64,000 nt of DNA from Myxococcales bacterium (GTDB lineage Bacteria > Myxococcota_A > Polyangia > Palsa-1104 > JAEUJZ01), in assembly GCA_016794505.1 (NCBI GenBank), contig JAEUJZ010000016.1:1-64000 (forward strand). The letters are read 5' to 3'. This document shows positions 7,700 to 16,579 of this stretch, one piece after another (the first letter of the stretch is position 1; each line of letters begins with the position of its first letter). The translations under genes and the position numbers were made by a program. The notes below the pieces were generated by a model. It worked only from the letters and a program-made list of their open reading frames with translations, was not told the origin of the DNA and did not search any database.

Positions 7700-8683
7700 A
7701 TGACGCAGTGCTTTCGCAGAACGGGCAGAGCGCAGGTGCAGCCAGGGACGGCCCAGCTGATCGCGCTTGGACTGATGGTGTGGCCGGCGCTTGGCCTGGC
7801 GCAGCAGCGACCGCAGGGCGCTGTGCCCGCGGCGGGTCCGGTGGTGCAGACGCCCGCTCCGCAGGTGGTGCCGCGCTGGCAGCCTGACTTGACGCCCCCG
7901 GCTGCGACGGCGGCTCCAAGCGCACCGCTTCCTTTGGCTCCGGCGGCGCAGCAGCCAACGACGCCTGCGATGCCGGCCGCCGAGCCGCCGATTCAGCCAG
8001 CCCCGACGGAACCGGCCGCGGTGCCCGTCGTCCCCGTCGTCCCTGGCCCCGAAGCGAAGCCGCAAGAGCCGGCAAGTCCGCTTCTTTCCGGTGCGGGCGA
8101 GGCGCTGCCCAAGCCGCCACCCATCCGACCCATCTTTATCTCGAAGGCGGTCCCTCGCGCCCTGTTCCTGACGTTTGGCTGGACGTATACGCCTGCGAAT
8201 TCGCTGCCGTTGAACCGGACGCCCGGCGACATGAAGCCGCAGACGCTCAACGGCCTGAACATCGACGGCGCGCTGCTGTGGCAGGTGCGTGGGTTTGATG
8301 GCGTGTCCTGGCCGGCTTGGATCGGCTTTATGCCCAGCTTTTATTACCTGTTTGGCGACAGCGGGCAGCGCGACTTTTTGGGCATGGGCTACGGCATCTA
8401 CGTCAAGCACGCGCTGTGGCCGCGCGAGCGCTTCCGTCTGTTCTTTGCCTATGGCTTGGGGGCGACGCAGGTCTGGGTGCGCGACGTCGACAGCCGCGGC
8501 ATCGGCCACCTGACGCGCTTGGCGGTGGGCATGGACGTCCACTTGCGCAAGTGGCTGCAGCTGACGTTCGAGTTCTCGTACCGCTTTTACAACCTGCCGA
8601 TGCTCAAGCTCGCCGCGACCGATGCCTCGGGATATGACTTCCACAGCTTGAACCTGCAGGCTGGCCTGTGGTTTGGGCGCTAG
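7700..8683 (+). CDS. Outer-membrane beta-barrel protein with Pro/Ala-rich N-terminal linker
   Basis: The 327-residue protein has a signal peptide (hydrophobic LIALGLMVWPALGLA, cleavage likely before QQ). About 110 residues of Pro/Ala/Val/Gln-rich linker follow, and then a C-terminal part of about 190 residues with alternating aromatic and small residues (YLFGDSG, FRLFFAYGLGATQVW, LQLTFEFSYRFYN). That is the pattern of an 8-stranded outer-membrane barrel similar in style to OmpA/OmpW-type domains. The stop codon TAG (8681-8683) lies inside the left arm of the inverted-repeat element at 8680-8798, so the last residues could have been set by that insertion. No specific family is recognised. Confidence 0.75.
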   Translation: MTQCFRRTGRAQVQPGTAQLIALGLMVWPALGLAQQRPQGAVPAAGPVVQTPAPQVVPRWQPDLTPPAATAAPSAPLPLAPAAQQPTTPAMPAAEPPIQPAPTEPAAVPVVPVVPGPEAKPQEPASPLLSGAGEALPKPPPIRPIFISKAVPRALFLTFGWTYTPANSLPLNRTPGDMKPQTLNGLNIDGALLWQVRGFDGVSWPAWIGFMPSFYYLFGDSGQRDFLGMGYGIYVKHALWPRERFRLFFAYGLGATQVWVRDVDSRGIGHLTRLAVGMDVHLRKWLQLTFEFSYRFYNLPMLKLAATDASGYDFHSLNLQAGLWFGR

Positions 8684-8798
8684 TCAGTATGAACCGACCG
8701 GCTCCTGTCGCTTGTAGCTCTGCGTTGGGTTCTGCTCAACGGCGCGCAACGTAACCTACTGCGCTGCGACCGTCAGCCGGTCGGTCCATACTGACTAG
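8680..8798. repeat. 119-bp element with 24-bp inverted ends; carries both flanking stop codons
   Basis: The first 24 bases (8680-8703, beginning CTAGTCAGTATG) and the last 24 (8775-8798) are reverse complements with one mismatch. The 71-base interior shows no open frame. The TAG in the left end is the stop of the outer-membrane protein gene and the TAG read from the right end on the minus strand is the stop of the sigma54 activator gene. It is either a MITE-like non-autonomous insertion or a very long bidirectional terminator stem; the CTAG at both tips would fit either. There is no T-run. Confidence 0.85.
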
Positions 8799-10744
8799 GC
8801 CCGCGACGGTGGGCTGGGCGCTGCGTCTTTGGCTAGGCGGCGCTCGATGACCTTGCGATGCACCCCCAGCAGACGGGCTGCGGCGCTCTTGTTTCCGTCG
8901 GTAAGTACCAGCGCTTCCTGCACGATGGCGTCTTCGATGGCGGCCAGCTTGTCGGGCGCATCGATGCGCAAGATGGCCCGCGCAAGCTGAGTCAGCGACG
9001 GGGTTTCTGCCAGAGGCAGCGCCTGGGTCTCGTGGCTTTCGAGGCGGTCCTGACGGATCGGCTGCGGTGGTGCCGTGGCGCTCAAGATGGCCGGCGGCAA
9101 GTGCTCGGTCTCGACGATGGGCTCGCTGACCACGGCGGCGGCGTAGTCCATGGCATTGCGTAGCTCGCGCACGTTGCCTGGCCAGGCATAGCGCAGCAAG
9201 CGCTCAAGCGCCGCCGGAGCCAAGAGCAGCGGCTCGCGTCCCAGCTTGGCGCTGGCCTGGGCCAAAAAGGCCCGCGCCAAGATCGGCAGCTCACGCGGTC
9301 GCTCGCGCAGCGGAGGCAGCACGATGACGGCGCTGGCCAAGCGGAAGTACAGGTCTTGCCGGAAGCGACCGCTTTTGACTTCGGCGTCCAGGTGGCGATT
9401 GGTGGCCGCGACGATGCGAATATCGACGGGTCGCTCGCGCGTATCGCCGACGCGCACCAGGCGCTTGTTCTCAAGCACGCGCAGCAGCTTGGCCTGCAGG
9501 CTCAGCGGCAGCTCGCCGACCTCGTCGAGAAACACCGTGCCGCCATGCCCCGCTTCCAGAAGTCCCACTTTGGTTGCCACGGCCCCGCTGAAGGCGCCGC
9601 GCTCATGACCAAACAGCTCGCTCTCGGCCAGGCTCTCGGGCAGGGCGGCGCAGTTGATCGAAACCAGGCGCTTGTCTCGTCGAGACGAGCGGCTGTGTAA
9701 GACCTGAGCTGCCAGCTCTTTGCCTGTGCCGGTCTCGCCGTGGATCAGCACGGGCAGCTCGCTGACGGCCAGCCGTTCCAGCAGCGCGTACAGGCGCAGC
9801 ATCGCGGCGTCCGCAAGCAGGATCTCGTGCTCGCCAACGCGCAGACGGGTGACGGCGCTGCTCGCCGTGCGAACCTGCAGGGCAGGGGCGCTGTCGGCTG
9901 CGGCATGCGCGCCGCTGAGCAGGCTGGCGCTGTCCTGACCGTCGTCGGGAAAACAGGCAACGCCCGCCCGCGCACCCGGAGTAAGGGTCGCCATGCGCTG
10001 CAGCAGCACCTGCGCCAAGGCCACCGCCTGCGCTGCGATGCTCTCGGGCAAGAGCAGCACCAGGCGGCGCTCGCCGTCCTGCGCTACGCAGTCCATCGAG
10101 CGAAGGCTGGGCGAGAGCTGCGCCGCAACCTGTGCCAAATGGCTGGCCACCTCGGCTAGGCCAGTCAGATCGACGACGACAAGCGACAGCGTGCGATATC
10201 CGGTCTGCGCGCGATCGAGCTCTTCTTCCAGGCGCTCGCGCAGGGGGGCGATGCTGTCGTGAATCGGACGCAAAAGCGCTGCGGGTTGGCGACGGCGATA
10301 CAGCAGCACGACATCGCAGATGGCGATGGTGTCCCCTGGCTGCAGCAGGCGCGGGCTTGCGATGCGCTCGCCGTTGACACGCGTGCCGTTGTAGCTGCCT
10401 AGGTCGGTCAAGACAGGCCCCTTGGGCCCCATCGACAGGCGCGCATGCAGGCGAGACGACGACGGATCGCGCAAGCGGATCTGCGTGTCAGGCGCTCGCC
10501 CGATCAGAAGCTCCCCGGTGGCGGGCAGCTCGAAGATCGACGACGAGTCCACTTCGACGATCAGCAGGTGGTCACCGCTTTGGCTGGCTGGGGCTGCGAC
10601 GGGTCCGGTGGGCTGCGCGGGCTGCGCGCTGGTCACGCGGGCGCGGTGCAGGGTTAAGGTGGCGGCTGCCTGACTCGGCGAGGCCGGGTGTTCAGACGTG
10701 GCAGGCGATTCCACCGTCGAGCCAGTCGAAGGCGATGCAGGCAT
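8795..10744 (-). CDS. FHA-domain sigma54-dependent transcriptional activator with degenerate GGDEF-like middle domain
   Basis: A 649-residue bacterial enhancer-binding protein. Residues 60-150 form an FHA domain (IGR near 81, SRLH 97-100, NGT 119-121) that reads phosphothreonine signals. Residues 180-285 look like a GGDEF domain without its active site: the position of GGDEF reads AQDGE, yet the later [11 protein letters not shown] segment is kept. The AAA+ domain has Walker A GETGTGKE (336-343), GAFSGA (383-388) where the family normally has GAFTGA, and Walker B GGTVFLDE (401-408). A Fis-type helix-turn-helix ends the protein ([18 protein letters not shown]). The frame is open to 10969, but the ATG at 10744 is the first start that does not lie inside the upstream esterase gene. 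Serine at the sigma54-contact position is conservative. FHA-type activators usually act in Ser/Thr-kinase pathways. Confidence 0.9.
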   Translation of the reverse strand: MPASPSTGSTVESPATSEHPASPSQAAATLTLHRARVTSAQPAQPTGPVAAPASQSGDHLLIVEVDSSSIFELPATGELLIGRAPDTQIRLRDPSSSRLHARLSMGPKGPVLTDLGSYNGTRVNGERIASPRLLQPGDTIAICDVVLLYRRRQPAALLRPIHDSIAPLRERLEEELDRAQTGYRTLSLVVVDLTGLAEVASHLAQVAAQLSPSLRSMDCVAQDGERRLVLLLPESIAAQAVALAQVLLQRMATLTPGARAGVACFPDDGQDSASLLSGAHAAADSAPALQVRTASSAVTRLRVGEHEILLADAAMLRLYALLERLAVSELPVLIHGETGTGKELAAQVLHSRSSRRDKRLVSINCAALPESLAESELFGHERGAFSGAVATKVGLLEAGHGGTVFLDEVGELPLSLQAKLLRVLENKRLVRVGDTRERPVDIRIVAATNRHLDAEVKSGRFRQDLYFRLASAVIVLPPLRERPRELPILARAFLAQASAKLGREPLLLAPAALERLLRYAWPGNVRELRNAMDYAAAVVSEPIVETEHLPPAILSATAPPQPIRQDRLESHETQALPLAETPSLTQLARAILRIDAPDKLAAIEDAIVQEALVLTDGNKSAAARLLGVHRKVIERRLAKDAAPSPPSRA

Positions 10745-10773
10745 GGGCCCAGCGTACCAACTGCCGGCATGGG

Positions 10774-11715
10774 CTAGCGCATGAAATCGAGCACGCGCTG
10801 CGACAGGGGGCTGTCGGCCTGGGTCAGCTCGCGGATCACGCCAAAGTGACTGCCGCGCGCCAGAAGCAGCCACTGCACCGGCACGCTCTTGCCTTCGAGG
10901 GCGCCTTTGAAGCGTCGCGACTGCTCGACATCGACAAGCTCGTCGTGCTGCGAGTGAACCAAGAGCCATGGCCGGCGGTGGGCCATGCTCATGTGCTGCG
11001 GTGAGGCCGAGCGCCAGGCGGTCTCGTCGCCTCCGAACGCCACCTGCAGAAAGTCGACGCGATAGCTGGGAAAGCGACGCACGAGCTCAGGCAGGTCATA
11101 GATGCCTTCCAGTCCGATGAAGCCGCGGATCATATCGGCCCGCTCGCCGACTGCGGACAGCAGGCTGGGGTCATACGCCAAGAGCGCTGCGATGTGTGCT
11201 CCGGCCGAGTGGCCCGCGACGAAGACTCGGCCTTTGTCAAAGCCAAGCTCGCCGGCATGCTTGCGCAGCCACGACAGCGCCGCGGCTGCATCTTGCGCAT
11301 GGGCCGGATGCCGCACGCCGCCTTCACCGGACAGGCGATAGTTGACGATGGCCACCATGACGCCGCGTCGTGCCCAGGCTTCACCCAGGTCGGCATACTG
11401 ACGCTTGTCGCCGCTGACCCAGGCGCCGCCGTGGATGTACACAAGCAGCGGGGGCACCCCTTCGGCGCTGGGGGCTGGAGGCTTGGCGGCCAGCGCCGCG
11501 CGGCCCGGCAGATACAGATCCAAGCTGCGCTGCGCGTCGAACGAAAGCGGGCTGCCGCTGCCATAGGGCACATCCAAGCGCACCTGCGGCGCGGCAAGCG
11601 ACGAGACACGGGTATCGGCTCGGGCCCAGCCTGGCGGTCCACCGCCCAAAAAGACCCAGGCACTGACGACGAGACGCCACAGAAGGGAGGAGAATCGGGA
11701 AGCCTGCGACACCAT
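10774..11715 (-). CDS. Exported alpha/beta hydrolase (esterase/lipase, BD-FAE-like)
   Basis: This 313-residue protein begins with a signal-like hydrophobic stretch (LLWRLVVSAWVFLGG) and carries a full set of esterase motifs: oxyanion HGGAW (95-99), nucleophile elbow GHSAG with Ser170, Asp258 in SQHDE and His290 in GSHFG. This order matches the hormone-sensitive-lipase/carboxylesterase type that hydrolyses small esters. It lies 29 bases upstream of the sigma54 activator on the same strand, so they may share a transcript. Substrate is unknown; periplasmic or lipid-anchored location is inferred from the N-terminus. Confidence 0.85.
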   Translation of the reverse strand: MVSQASRFSSLLWRLVVSAWVFLGGGPPGWARADTRVSSLAAPQVRLDVPYGSGSPLSFDAQRSLDLYLPGRAALAAKPPAPSAEGVPPLLVYIHGGAWVSGDKRQYADLGEAWARRGVMVAIVNYRLSGEGGVRHPAHAQDAAAALSWLRKHAGELGFDKGRVFVAGHSAGAHIAALLAYDPSLLSAVGERADMIRGFIGLEGIYDLPELVRRFPSYRVDFLQVAFGGDETAWRSASPQHMSMAHRRPWLLVHSQHDELVDVEQSRRFKGALEGKSVPVQWLLLARGSHFGVIRELTQADSPLSQRVLDFMR

Positions 11716-11827
11716 CGCTCTGCCATCGTAGCGCGGATCCCAGGGGGCAGGACAGAGGCGATGTGCGGAACCTGCCGTGGCGGCGCGAATTCTTGCCGAG
11801 CCGCCGGGCCGAGCGAACGCCCGTCTG

Positions 11828-12217
11828 CTAGGCCGTTTGGCTCATGCGCTCGCGCTGGCGCTCGCCGCGGATCATGCCGCCTTTGCTGCCAATGGTCGCC
11901 ATGTGCTTGCGGTTCTGGCTGATCGACATGCCGCCTTTGCGGCCGGCGTTGCGCGCTTCTTCCGATGTGAATTCGTGGGCATTGCCGCACTCGTGAGCGG
12001 CTTTGCCCCCAGCGCTGGCGATCTCACGGCGACGATCTTGATCCAGGGCAGCAAAGCCGCGGGCCCGCACCGGTCGATCGATAAGAGGCAGCGGTGCAGC
12101 CATGGCAACTGGCAGCGGTGCAGCCGTGGAAGTAGGCAGCGCCGCGTCGAGACCCAGAGGCGACGCGACGACAGCGGGGGGGCCAGCGGGGATCCTATGT
12201 AGCTTGCTATCGAACAT
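11828..12217 (-). CDS. KGG-repeat stress protein (YciG-like)
   Basis: A 129-residue protein whose second half holds repeats of the KGG type: AGGK (69-72), RKGG (93-96) and SKGG (111-114) in segments similar to EIASAGGKAAH and GRKGGMSISQNR. This is the stress-induced repeat family seen in enterobacterial YciG and in many soil bacteria; a structural or desiccation/stress role is known only loosely. The first 50 residues are Pro/Ala-rich and unrelated. The start is well supported by AAGGAG six bases upstream of the ATG. The AT-rich 880-bp gap upstream probably holds its promoter. Confidence 0.8.
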   Translation of the reverse strand: MFDSKLHRIPAGPPAVVASPLGLDAALPTSTAAPLPVAMAAPLPLIDRPVRARGFAALDQDRRREIASAGGKAAHECGNAHEFTSEEARNAGRKGGMSISQNRKHMATIGSKGGMIRGERQRERMSQTA

Positions 12218-12480
12218 TGCGGGCTCCTTTATGGGGTTGTGTCTGCGGACTGAACGCGGAGATCGTATGCTTTCATGCAGCTATGCCGTTTAGCGATCGG
12301 TACGCTGCTATCGCGTATGCGCGTGTGAGCCTGACTGCTCTCTCGTTGATTTCGCGATTGGCATATTCCTTCTGCCCCCTTCACCGTATGAAGTGCTCGA
12401 CTGCGTCGGATGTGCATGCCAACCTGCGACTATTCATCGAACAGCTCACCCCAGCCAGTCAAGATGGATCTGTAAGATAA

Positions 12481-12532
12481 TGATAAAAAATACAGGTAAT
12501 AATGATCCATAATTACCTGAGATTCTTTATCA
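12481..12532. promoter_or_regulatory. AT-rich interrupted palindrome with CAGGTAAT half-sites
   Basis: The dyad is two-tiered: TGATAAA (12481) with TTTATCA (12526-12532) outside, and CAGGTAAT (12493-12500) with ATTACCTG (12512-12519) inside, centred near 12506. The base composition and symmetry suggest a protein-binding site or cruciform region upstream of the KGG gene. What binds it is unknown. Confidence 0.55.
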
Positions 12533-12742
12533 AACTATTCGCTTTAACTTCCTGTGAAGTCGCTCAATAACAAGGCGAATGATCGCAGCGTTTGACTGTG
12601 TTTACTCATGAGAGCGGGCCTCTGCACACGCTCGCAAATCGCTGGTACGCGCAATCTCCGTCGAGGCGGCCTTGTCCTGAGGGCACAAAGGGGCGGCATG
12701 GGCGCTTGAATCAGGCCGCGGCCGGCACCATCGCGATCTCAG

Positions 12743-12788
12743 CTTTACCTGTAACTGCCCAGTCGCGCGGCCGAATGAACAGGTAAAG
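12743..12788. promoter_or_regulatory. Second inverted pair with CAGGTAA core
   Basis: CTTTACCTGT (12743-12752) and ACAGGTAAAG (12779-12788) are exact inverted copies 26 bases apart. The core ACAGGTAA is also in the dyad at 12481-12532, giving four half-sites in 300 bp. Confidence 0.5.
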
Positions 12789-12898
12789 ACAGGCAAGCTC
12801 AGCCGTGCCGAGTGCGTGGGAACCCTGCAGCCCGCCCAGGACGGACCCGTGGGGCGCAAGGCAAAGCCGGTACACGAAGCAGCGGGATGGGGCAGGGT

Positions 12899-13063
12899 CC
12901 CGGTGCCGACGAAGCGGATGCCGACGAGGCGGATGCCGACGAAGCGGATGCCGACGAGGCGGATGCCGACGAAGCGGATGCCGACGAAGCCGCTGCAGCG
13001 GAGGAAGGTATAGACGAGGCCGGGGTAGACGAGGCGGATGCCGACGAGGAAGGTGGAGACGAA
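12899..13063. repeat. 15-bp tandem repeat array
   Basis: Eleven 15-base units; five consecutive ones (12914-12988) read GCGGATGCCGACGAR almost perfectly and the rest are degenerate. It lies just past the stop codon of the Bax-inhibitor gene. All frames are open across the perfect part, so an open frame there is not evidence of coding. Confidence 0.8.
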
Positions 13064-13097
13064 GAAAGGCGGCGCGACCAGCGCGCCGACGGGAGAG

Positions 13098-13802
13098 CTA
13101 GTCGCGCGAGGTCAGGCTGAGCAGGAGGCGCAGCGCGCTGACGAAGATGTTGAACAGCGCCGCGAACAGCATCAAGGCGCCGCGGATCGGGCTGTCAAAG
13201 CTGGGATCGGTCAGCACCTCGCTGGTGGCATAGATCAGCGTCAGCACACCGAAGATCGCGATCCCGATGCTGATGACGATTCCCAGGAACGTCATGTGCA
13301 GCAAGAGCGAGTTCAGAAGGATCGCGACGATGAGGCTAAAGAAGATGCCGGTCAAAAGGCCCGAGGGCGCGTTGAAGCGCTCTTTGGTGAACAGGATGTA
13401 GCCGGTCACCGACAGGAAGGCGGCAGCGGTGATGGCTCCGGCGGCGATGATGAGCTGGGGCGCCACCATGCGCGCCAGGAACAAAAGCGGCGAGATCGCC
13501 AAGCCCGAAAGGAAGCCATCGGCGCCCAGCGCCAGCAGGCCCAGCATCGGGTGGCGATTGGCGGCCCACAGCGCGATGCGCGGGACCGCGTTGATGACCA
13601 CCATCGAAATCAAGAAGGCGAGGATGGGCGACTTGTAAAAGAACAGCATCAGCGTCGGAGAGCTGCTGCCCATATAGCCTCCGACGAGCGCGCTGACCAG
13701 GCTGATGCTGAGCAGCGCATAGGTCTGCTTGGCCACGGCGGCCTGCCGTTCATCCAAGGGAATCGAGCCAAAGAGCTTATCGGTCGCATTCATGACGGAC
13801 AT
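13098..13802 (-). CDS. Bax inhibitor-1 / YccA family membrane protein
   Basis: A 234-residue integral membrane protein with about seven hydrophobic segments and the family's usual length. It starts with a short polar N-terminus, has the internal GxxFSxLVxxLLNSLLLH region and ends in a hydrophobic segment with LTSRD. Members of this family (YccA, YbhL, eukaryotic BI-1) are inner-membrane proteins linked to stress responses and calcium leak; the bacterial role is poorly known. The start is supported by GGAGGAGAGG about eight bases upstream. It stands alone on the minus strand. Assignment is from overall pattern, not a single diagnostic motif. Confidence 0.8.
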   Translation of the reverse strand: MSVMNATDKLFGSIPLDERQAAVAKQTYALLSISLVSALVGGYMGSSSPTLMLFFYKSPILAFLISMVVINAVPRIALWAANRHPMLGLLALGADGFLSGLAISPLLFLARMVAPQLIIAAGAITAAAFLSVTGYILFTKERFNAPSGLLTGIFFSLIVAILLNSLLLHMTFLGIVISIGIAIFGVLTLIYATSEVLTDPSFDSPIRGALMLFAALFNIFVSALRLLLSLTSRD

Positions 13803-13987
13803 GGTGAAACCTCTCCTCCGACCGCGGTCGGTACATGGGATGGGTGACTGGATACAGGGCCTGGGTCGATCCTAGTACTGTTTCGCGATGGCCAGGAGAT
13901 CGACTCTCAACAGACAGCGTGGCCCTGGTCTTTTGTTCGGCTTAACCGGCAAGCTGAGGCCGGTATTCCTCGTGCGCAAGCCCGGCT

Positions 13988-14632
13988 CTAGCCCTCCTTC
14001 GCCTCGGGTTCCGGGGTGGCTTCGGGGGGGCGACGAGCCAGGATGAAGTAATGACCGATGGACTCGCCGTGCTTGGTGGCGTGACCGATGACTACATCGC
14101 GCGACACGCGTCGGCAATAGTCCTGCATGTCTTTGTAGACAAAGTGCGAGAGGCCGCGGGCATTTGGCTTCACAGCGGGCCAGATCTCGGGCACGTCTTT
14201 TGGGTCCGGCAGCTTGGTGTAATCGATGACGATCTCGTCGCCGGCTGGCAGCACGGTGAAAAAGCCGGGGCCGGTAAAGGCGCGCATCGTCTGCTCGTTG
14301 TAGCCAATGACCGCGCCGTCTTGCGTGCGGGCAAAGCGCTTCTCGAACAGGCGGAACATCAGAAGGTCGTTGCGGCCGGCGAAGATCACCTGCTGTCCGA
14401 CGGGGGTTCCTTCGGGAACCATGTCTTTTAGGGTCAGCGTTGCACCCTCGCAGCGCTCGTACAGCGCCGGCATCAGCTTGCCCGGCACGCTCTGCGCGTC
14501 GCGCACGCGCGCTTCGGGGTCAAGGCCATCCAAGTATGCGGCCAGCGCAGCGACATCGGCTCCGGCGCTGATCAGCGCGGCCAAGGTCTGCGGCTGGGTT
14601 TCTTCAGACGAGGTGGTGACAGCCTGGCTCAT
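13988..14632 (-). CDS. Conserved protein of unknown function downstream of glmS
   Basis: A soluble protein of 214 residues with no signal peptide or membrane segment. It has an N-terminal helical part (TLAALISAGADVAALAAYLDGL), a central mixed region (VIFAGRNDLLMFRLFEKRFA, TGPGFFTVLPAGDE) and an acidic, Pro-rich tail. I do not recognise a family. The ATG at 14632 is chosen because GGAGGA stands just before it; an in-frame GTG at 14650 would place that site inside the gene. It starts 30 bases after the glmS stop on the same strand, so it is probably co-transcribed with glmS. Confidence 0.75.
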   Translation of the reverse strand: MSQAVTTSSEETQPQTLAALISAGADVAALAAYLDGLDPEARVRDAQSVPGKLMPALYERCEGATLTLKDMVPEGTPVGQQVIFAGRNDLLMFRLFEKRFARTQDGAVIGYNEQTMRAFTGPGFFTVLPAGDEIVIDYTKLPDPKDVPEIWPAVKPNARGLSHFVYKDMQDYCRRVSRDVVIGHATKHGESIGHYFILARRPPEATPEPEAKEG

Positions 14633-14662
14633 GGGTCCTCCCAAGGACACCGGAACATTTTA

Positions 14663-16579
14663 CTACTCTACGGTCACCGACTTGGCCAAGTTGCGAGGCT
14701 GGTCGACATCGGTGCCCTTGATGTCCGCCACATGATAGGCAAATAGCTGCAGCGGCACGACGGTGATCAGCGGCAAAAGCAGCGAAGGCGCCCGCGGAAC
14801 CTCGATGACTTCATCGGCCAGCCGGCGCAGCGCGGCATCGCCCCGCGTCGCGATCGCGATCACTTGTCCGCCGCGCGCCTTCACTTCCGACAGGTTCGAC
14901 AGCACCTTTTCGTACCCGTGCTCTTCTGGGGCCAGCACGATGATCGGTGTCCCTTCGTCGATGAGCGCGATCGGCCCGTGCTTCATCTCGCCTGCGGCAT
15001 AGCCCTCGGCGTGGATGTACGAGATCTCTTTGAGCTTGAGCGCGCCTTCGAGCGCGATGGGAAACTGCGGTCCGCGACCCAGATACAGCACGTCCTGCGA
15101 GTGAGCGAAGCGACGCGCCAGAGCCTGCACCTGCGCTGCGGTCTCGACGGCTTCACCAATCTTGGCCGGTACCGAAAGAAGCTCATGCACAAGGTCGGCG
15201 GCGGCGGCATCGCCCAGCGCCCCGGTGCGTCGTCCCAGATGCACGGCCAAGAGGAACAGGGCCGCAAGCTGTGTCGTAAACGCCTTCGTCGACGCAACGC
15301 CGATCTCGGGCCCGGCGTGCGTGTACAGCGCGTGGTGCGATGCGCGCGGGATCGACGAGTCGACAACGTTGGCGATCGACAGCGTCTGTGCCCCGCGCTG
15401 CCGCGCCTCTTTCACCGCGGCCAGCGTATCGGCGGTCTCGCCCGACTGCGACACCGACACCGCCAGATCGCCGGGCAGCACCACCGGATCGCGATAGCGG
15501 AACTCGGATGCCAGATCGACCTCGACCGGCAGGCGCGACAGGCGCTCGATCATGTACTTGCCAACCAGCGCCGCGTGATACGAGGTGCCGCAGGCCAAAA
15601 GCAGGATGCGTCGCACCTTGCAGTCGACATCCAGGCCCGGCTTTCCTAGCGCGATACCGTCGAGCAGCGCGTCGGGAGCCTGATGCACCAAGCGCCCCCG
15701 CAGCGTGTCGGTCACGGCCCGCGGCTGCTCGTGGATCTCTTTGAGCATGAAGTGCTTGAAGCCCGCTTTTTCCGCCGCAACCAGCGACCAGGTGATCGTG
15801 CGCGGCGGTCGCTGTGTCGTCGTGCGCTCGTTGCCGTCGAGATCGATGATGCGCACACCGTCGCTGCGCACCTGCGCGATATCGCCCTCTTCCAGAAACA
15901 CGACGCGGCGCGTGTGCTCCAGCACGGCCGGCACATCCGATGCGATGAAGTTTTCCCCTTGGCCCAGGCCCAGCACCAGCGGCGATGCATTCTTGGCGCA
16001 GACGATCTCTTCCGGTGTGTCGATCGACAAGACGACGATGGCATAGGCGCCTTCGATGCGGTGCAGCGCTCGTCGCGTCGCTTGCAGCAGTCGATCGTTG
16101 CGCTGCGCCACCGAGCGCGGCGTCTGTGCCGACGGGGCAGGCAGCGGATCGCGCTGCAGCTCTTCCCAGATCAGGTGGGCGATGATCTCGGTGTCGGTCT
16201 CGGACTGAAACTCGTGCCCGCGAGCGGCCAGCGTCTGCTTGATCTCCAGATAGTTTTCGATGATGCCGTTGTGGACGACGGCCACGCCTTTGTAGCAGTG
16301 CGGGTGCGCGTTCTCGTCGGAAGGGCGACCATGGGTGGCCCAGCGCGTATGGCCGATGCCGACGTGACCTTGCGGGGGCTCGCGAGCGACCAGGGTCTCT
16401 AGCTCGCCCAGCTTGCCGCGGCAGCGCAGGATCTTCAGTTCCTTGGGGGCGCCATCTTTTCCTGGCTCGATCACGGCAACCCCCGCCGAGTCATAGCCGC
16501 GATACTCAAGCCGCTTGAGCCCGCCGATCAGCAAGCTCGTCGACTGTTTTGGACCGATGTATCCAATGATTCCGCACAT
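14663..16579 (-). CDS. glmS: Glutamine--fructose-6-phosphate aminotransferase (isomerizing)
   Basis: GlmS makes glucosamine-6-phosphate from fructose-6-phosphate and glutamine, the first step toward UDP-GlcNAc for peptidoglycan and LPS. The 638-residue protein begins MCGIIGYIG, with Cys2 as the glutaminase nucleophile exposed after Met removal, so the start at 16579 is certain although the frame is open further upstream. The N-terminal glutaminase domain contains HTRWATHG and SDVPAVLEHT. Two SIS sugar-isomerase domains follow (LACGTSYHA; SQSGETADTL; YLGRGPQFPIALEGALKLKEISY), and the end LAKSVTVE is the family signature. Length is normal. The start is 137 bases from a divergent cation ATPase gene; that short gap leaves little room for a regulatory leader, and none is seen. 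Confidence 0.97.
   Translation of the reverse strand: MCGIIGYIGPKQSTSLLIGGLKRLEYRGYDSAGVAVIEPGKDGAPKELKILRCRGKLGELETLVAREPPQGHVGIGHTRWATHGRPSDENAHPHCYKGVAVVHNGIIENYLEIKQTLAARGHEFQSETDTEIIAHLIWEELQRDPLPAPSAQTPRSVAQRNDRLLQATRRALHRIEGAYAIVVLSIDTPEEIVCAKNASPLVLGLGQGENFIASDVPAVLEHTRRVVFLEEGDIAQVRSDGVRIIDLDGNERTTTQRPPRTITWSLVAAEKAGFKHFMLKEIHEQPRAVTDTLRGRLVHQAPDALLDGIALGKPGLDVDCKVRRILLLACGTSYHAALVGKYMIERLSRLPVEVDLASEFRYRDPVVLPGDLAVSVSQSGETADTLAAVKEARQRGAQTLSIANVVDSSIPRASHHALYTHAGPEIGVASTKAFTTQLAALFLLAVHLGRRTGALGDAAAADLVHELLSVPAKIGEAVETAAQVQALARRFAHSQDVLYLGRGPQFPIALEGALKLKEISYIHAEGYAAGEMKHGPIALIDEGTPIIVLAPEEHGYEKVLSNLSEVKARGGQVIAIATRGDAALRRLADEVIEVPRAPSLLLPLITVVPLQLFAYHVADIKGTDVDQPRNLAKSVTVE

Larger units (their letters stand above)
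12218..13097. other. 880-bp intergenic region, AT-rich core, two dyads and a tandem repeat
   Basis: No convincing gene is present. The core near 12470-12560 is far richer in A and T than the rest of the window. It holds a large interrupted palindrome (12481-12532), a second inverted pair with the same CAGGTAA core (12743-12788) and the 15-bp array 12899-13063. An acidic frame over the array (12812-13120, with a GTG start and repeats of DEADA) stays open through the degenerate units, whereas the next frame is broken; it overlaps the end of the Bax-inhibitor gene and has no good ribosome-binding site, so I do not call it. Confidence 0.6.

Noticed and set aside
12592..12786. Small frame in the AT-rich gap
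   Set aside because: No ribosome-binding site or domain; it includes the inverted CAGGTAA pair.
12812..13120. Acidic repeat protein gene (DEADA repeats)
   Set aside because: GTG start without good ribosome-binding site, overlap with the convergent Bax-inhibitor gene, and a repeat that is open in all frames; kept as a finding only.
13803..13987. Possible tRNA or terminator between the Bax-inhibitor and the glmS-linked gene
   Set aside because: No cloverleaf or T-run; only a short GACCGCGGTC palindrome is present.
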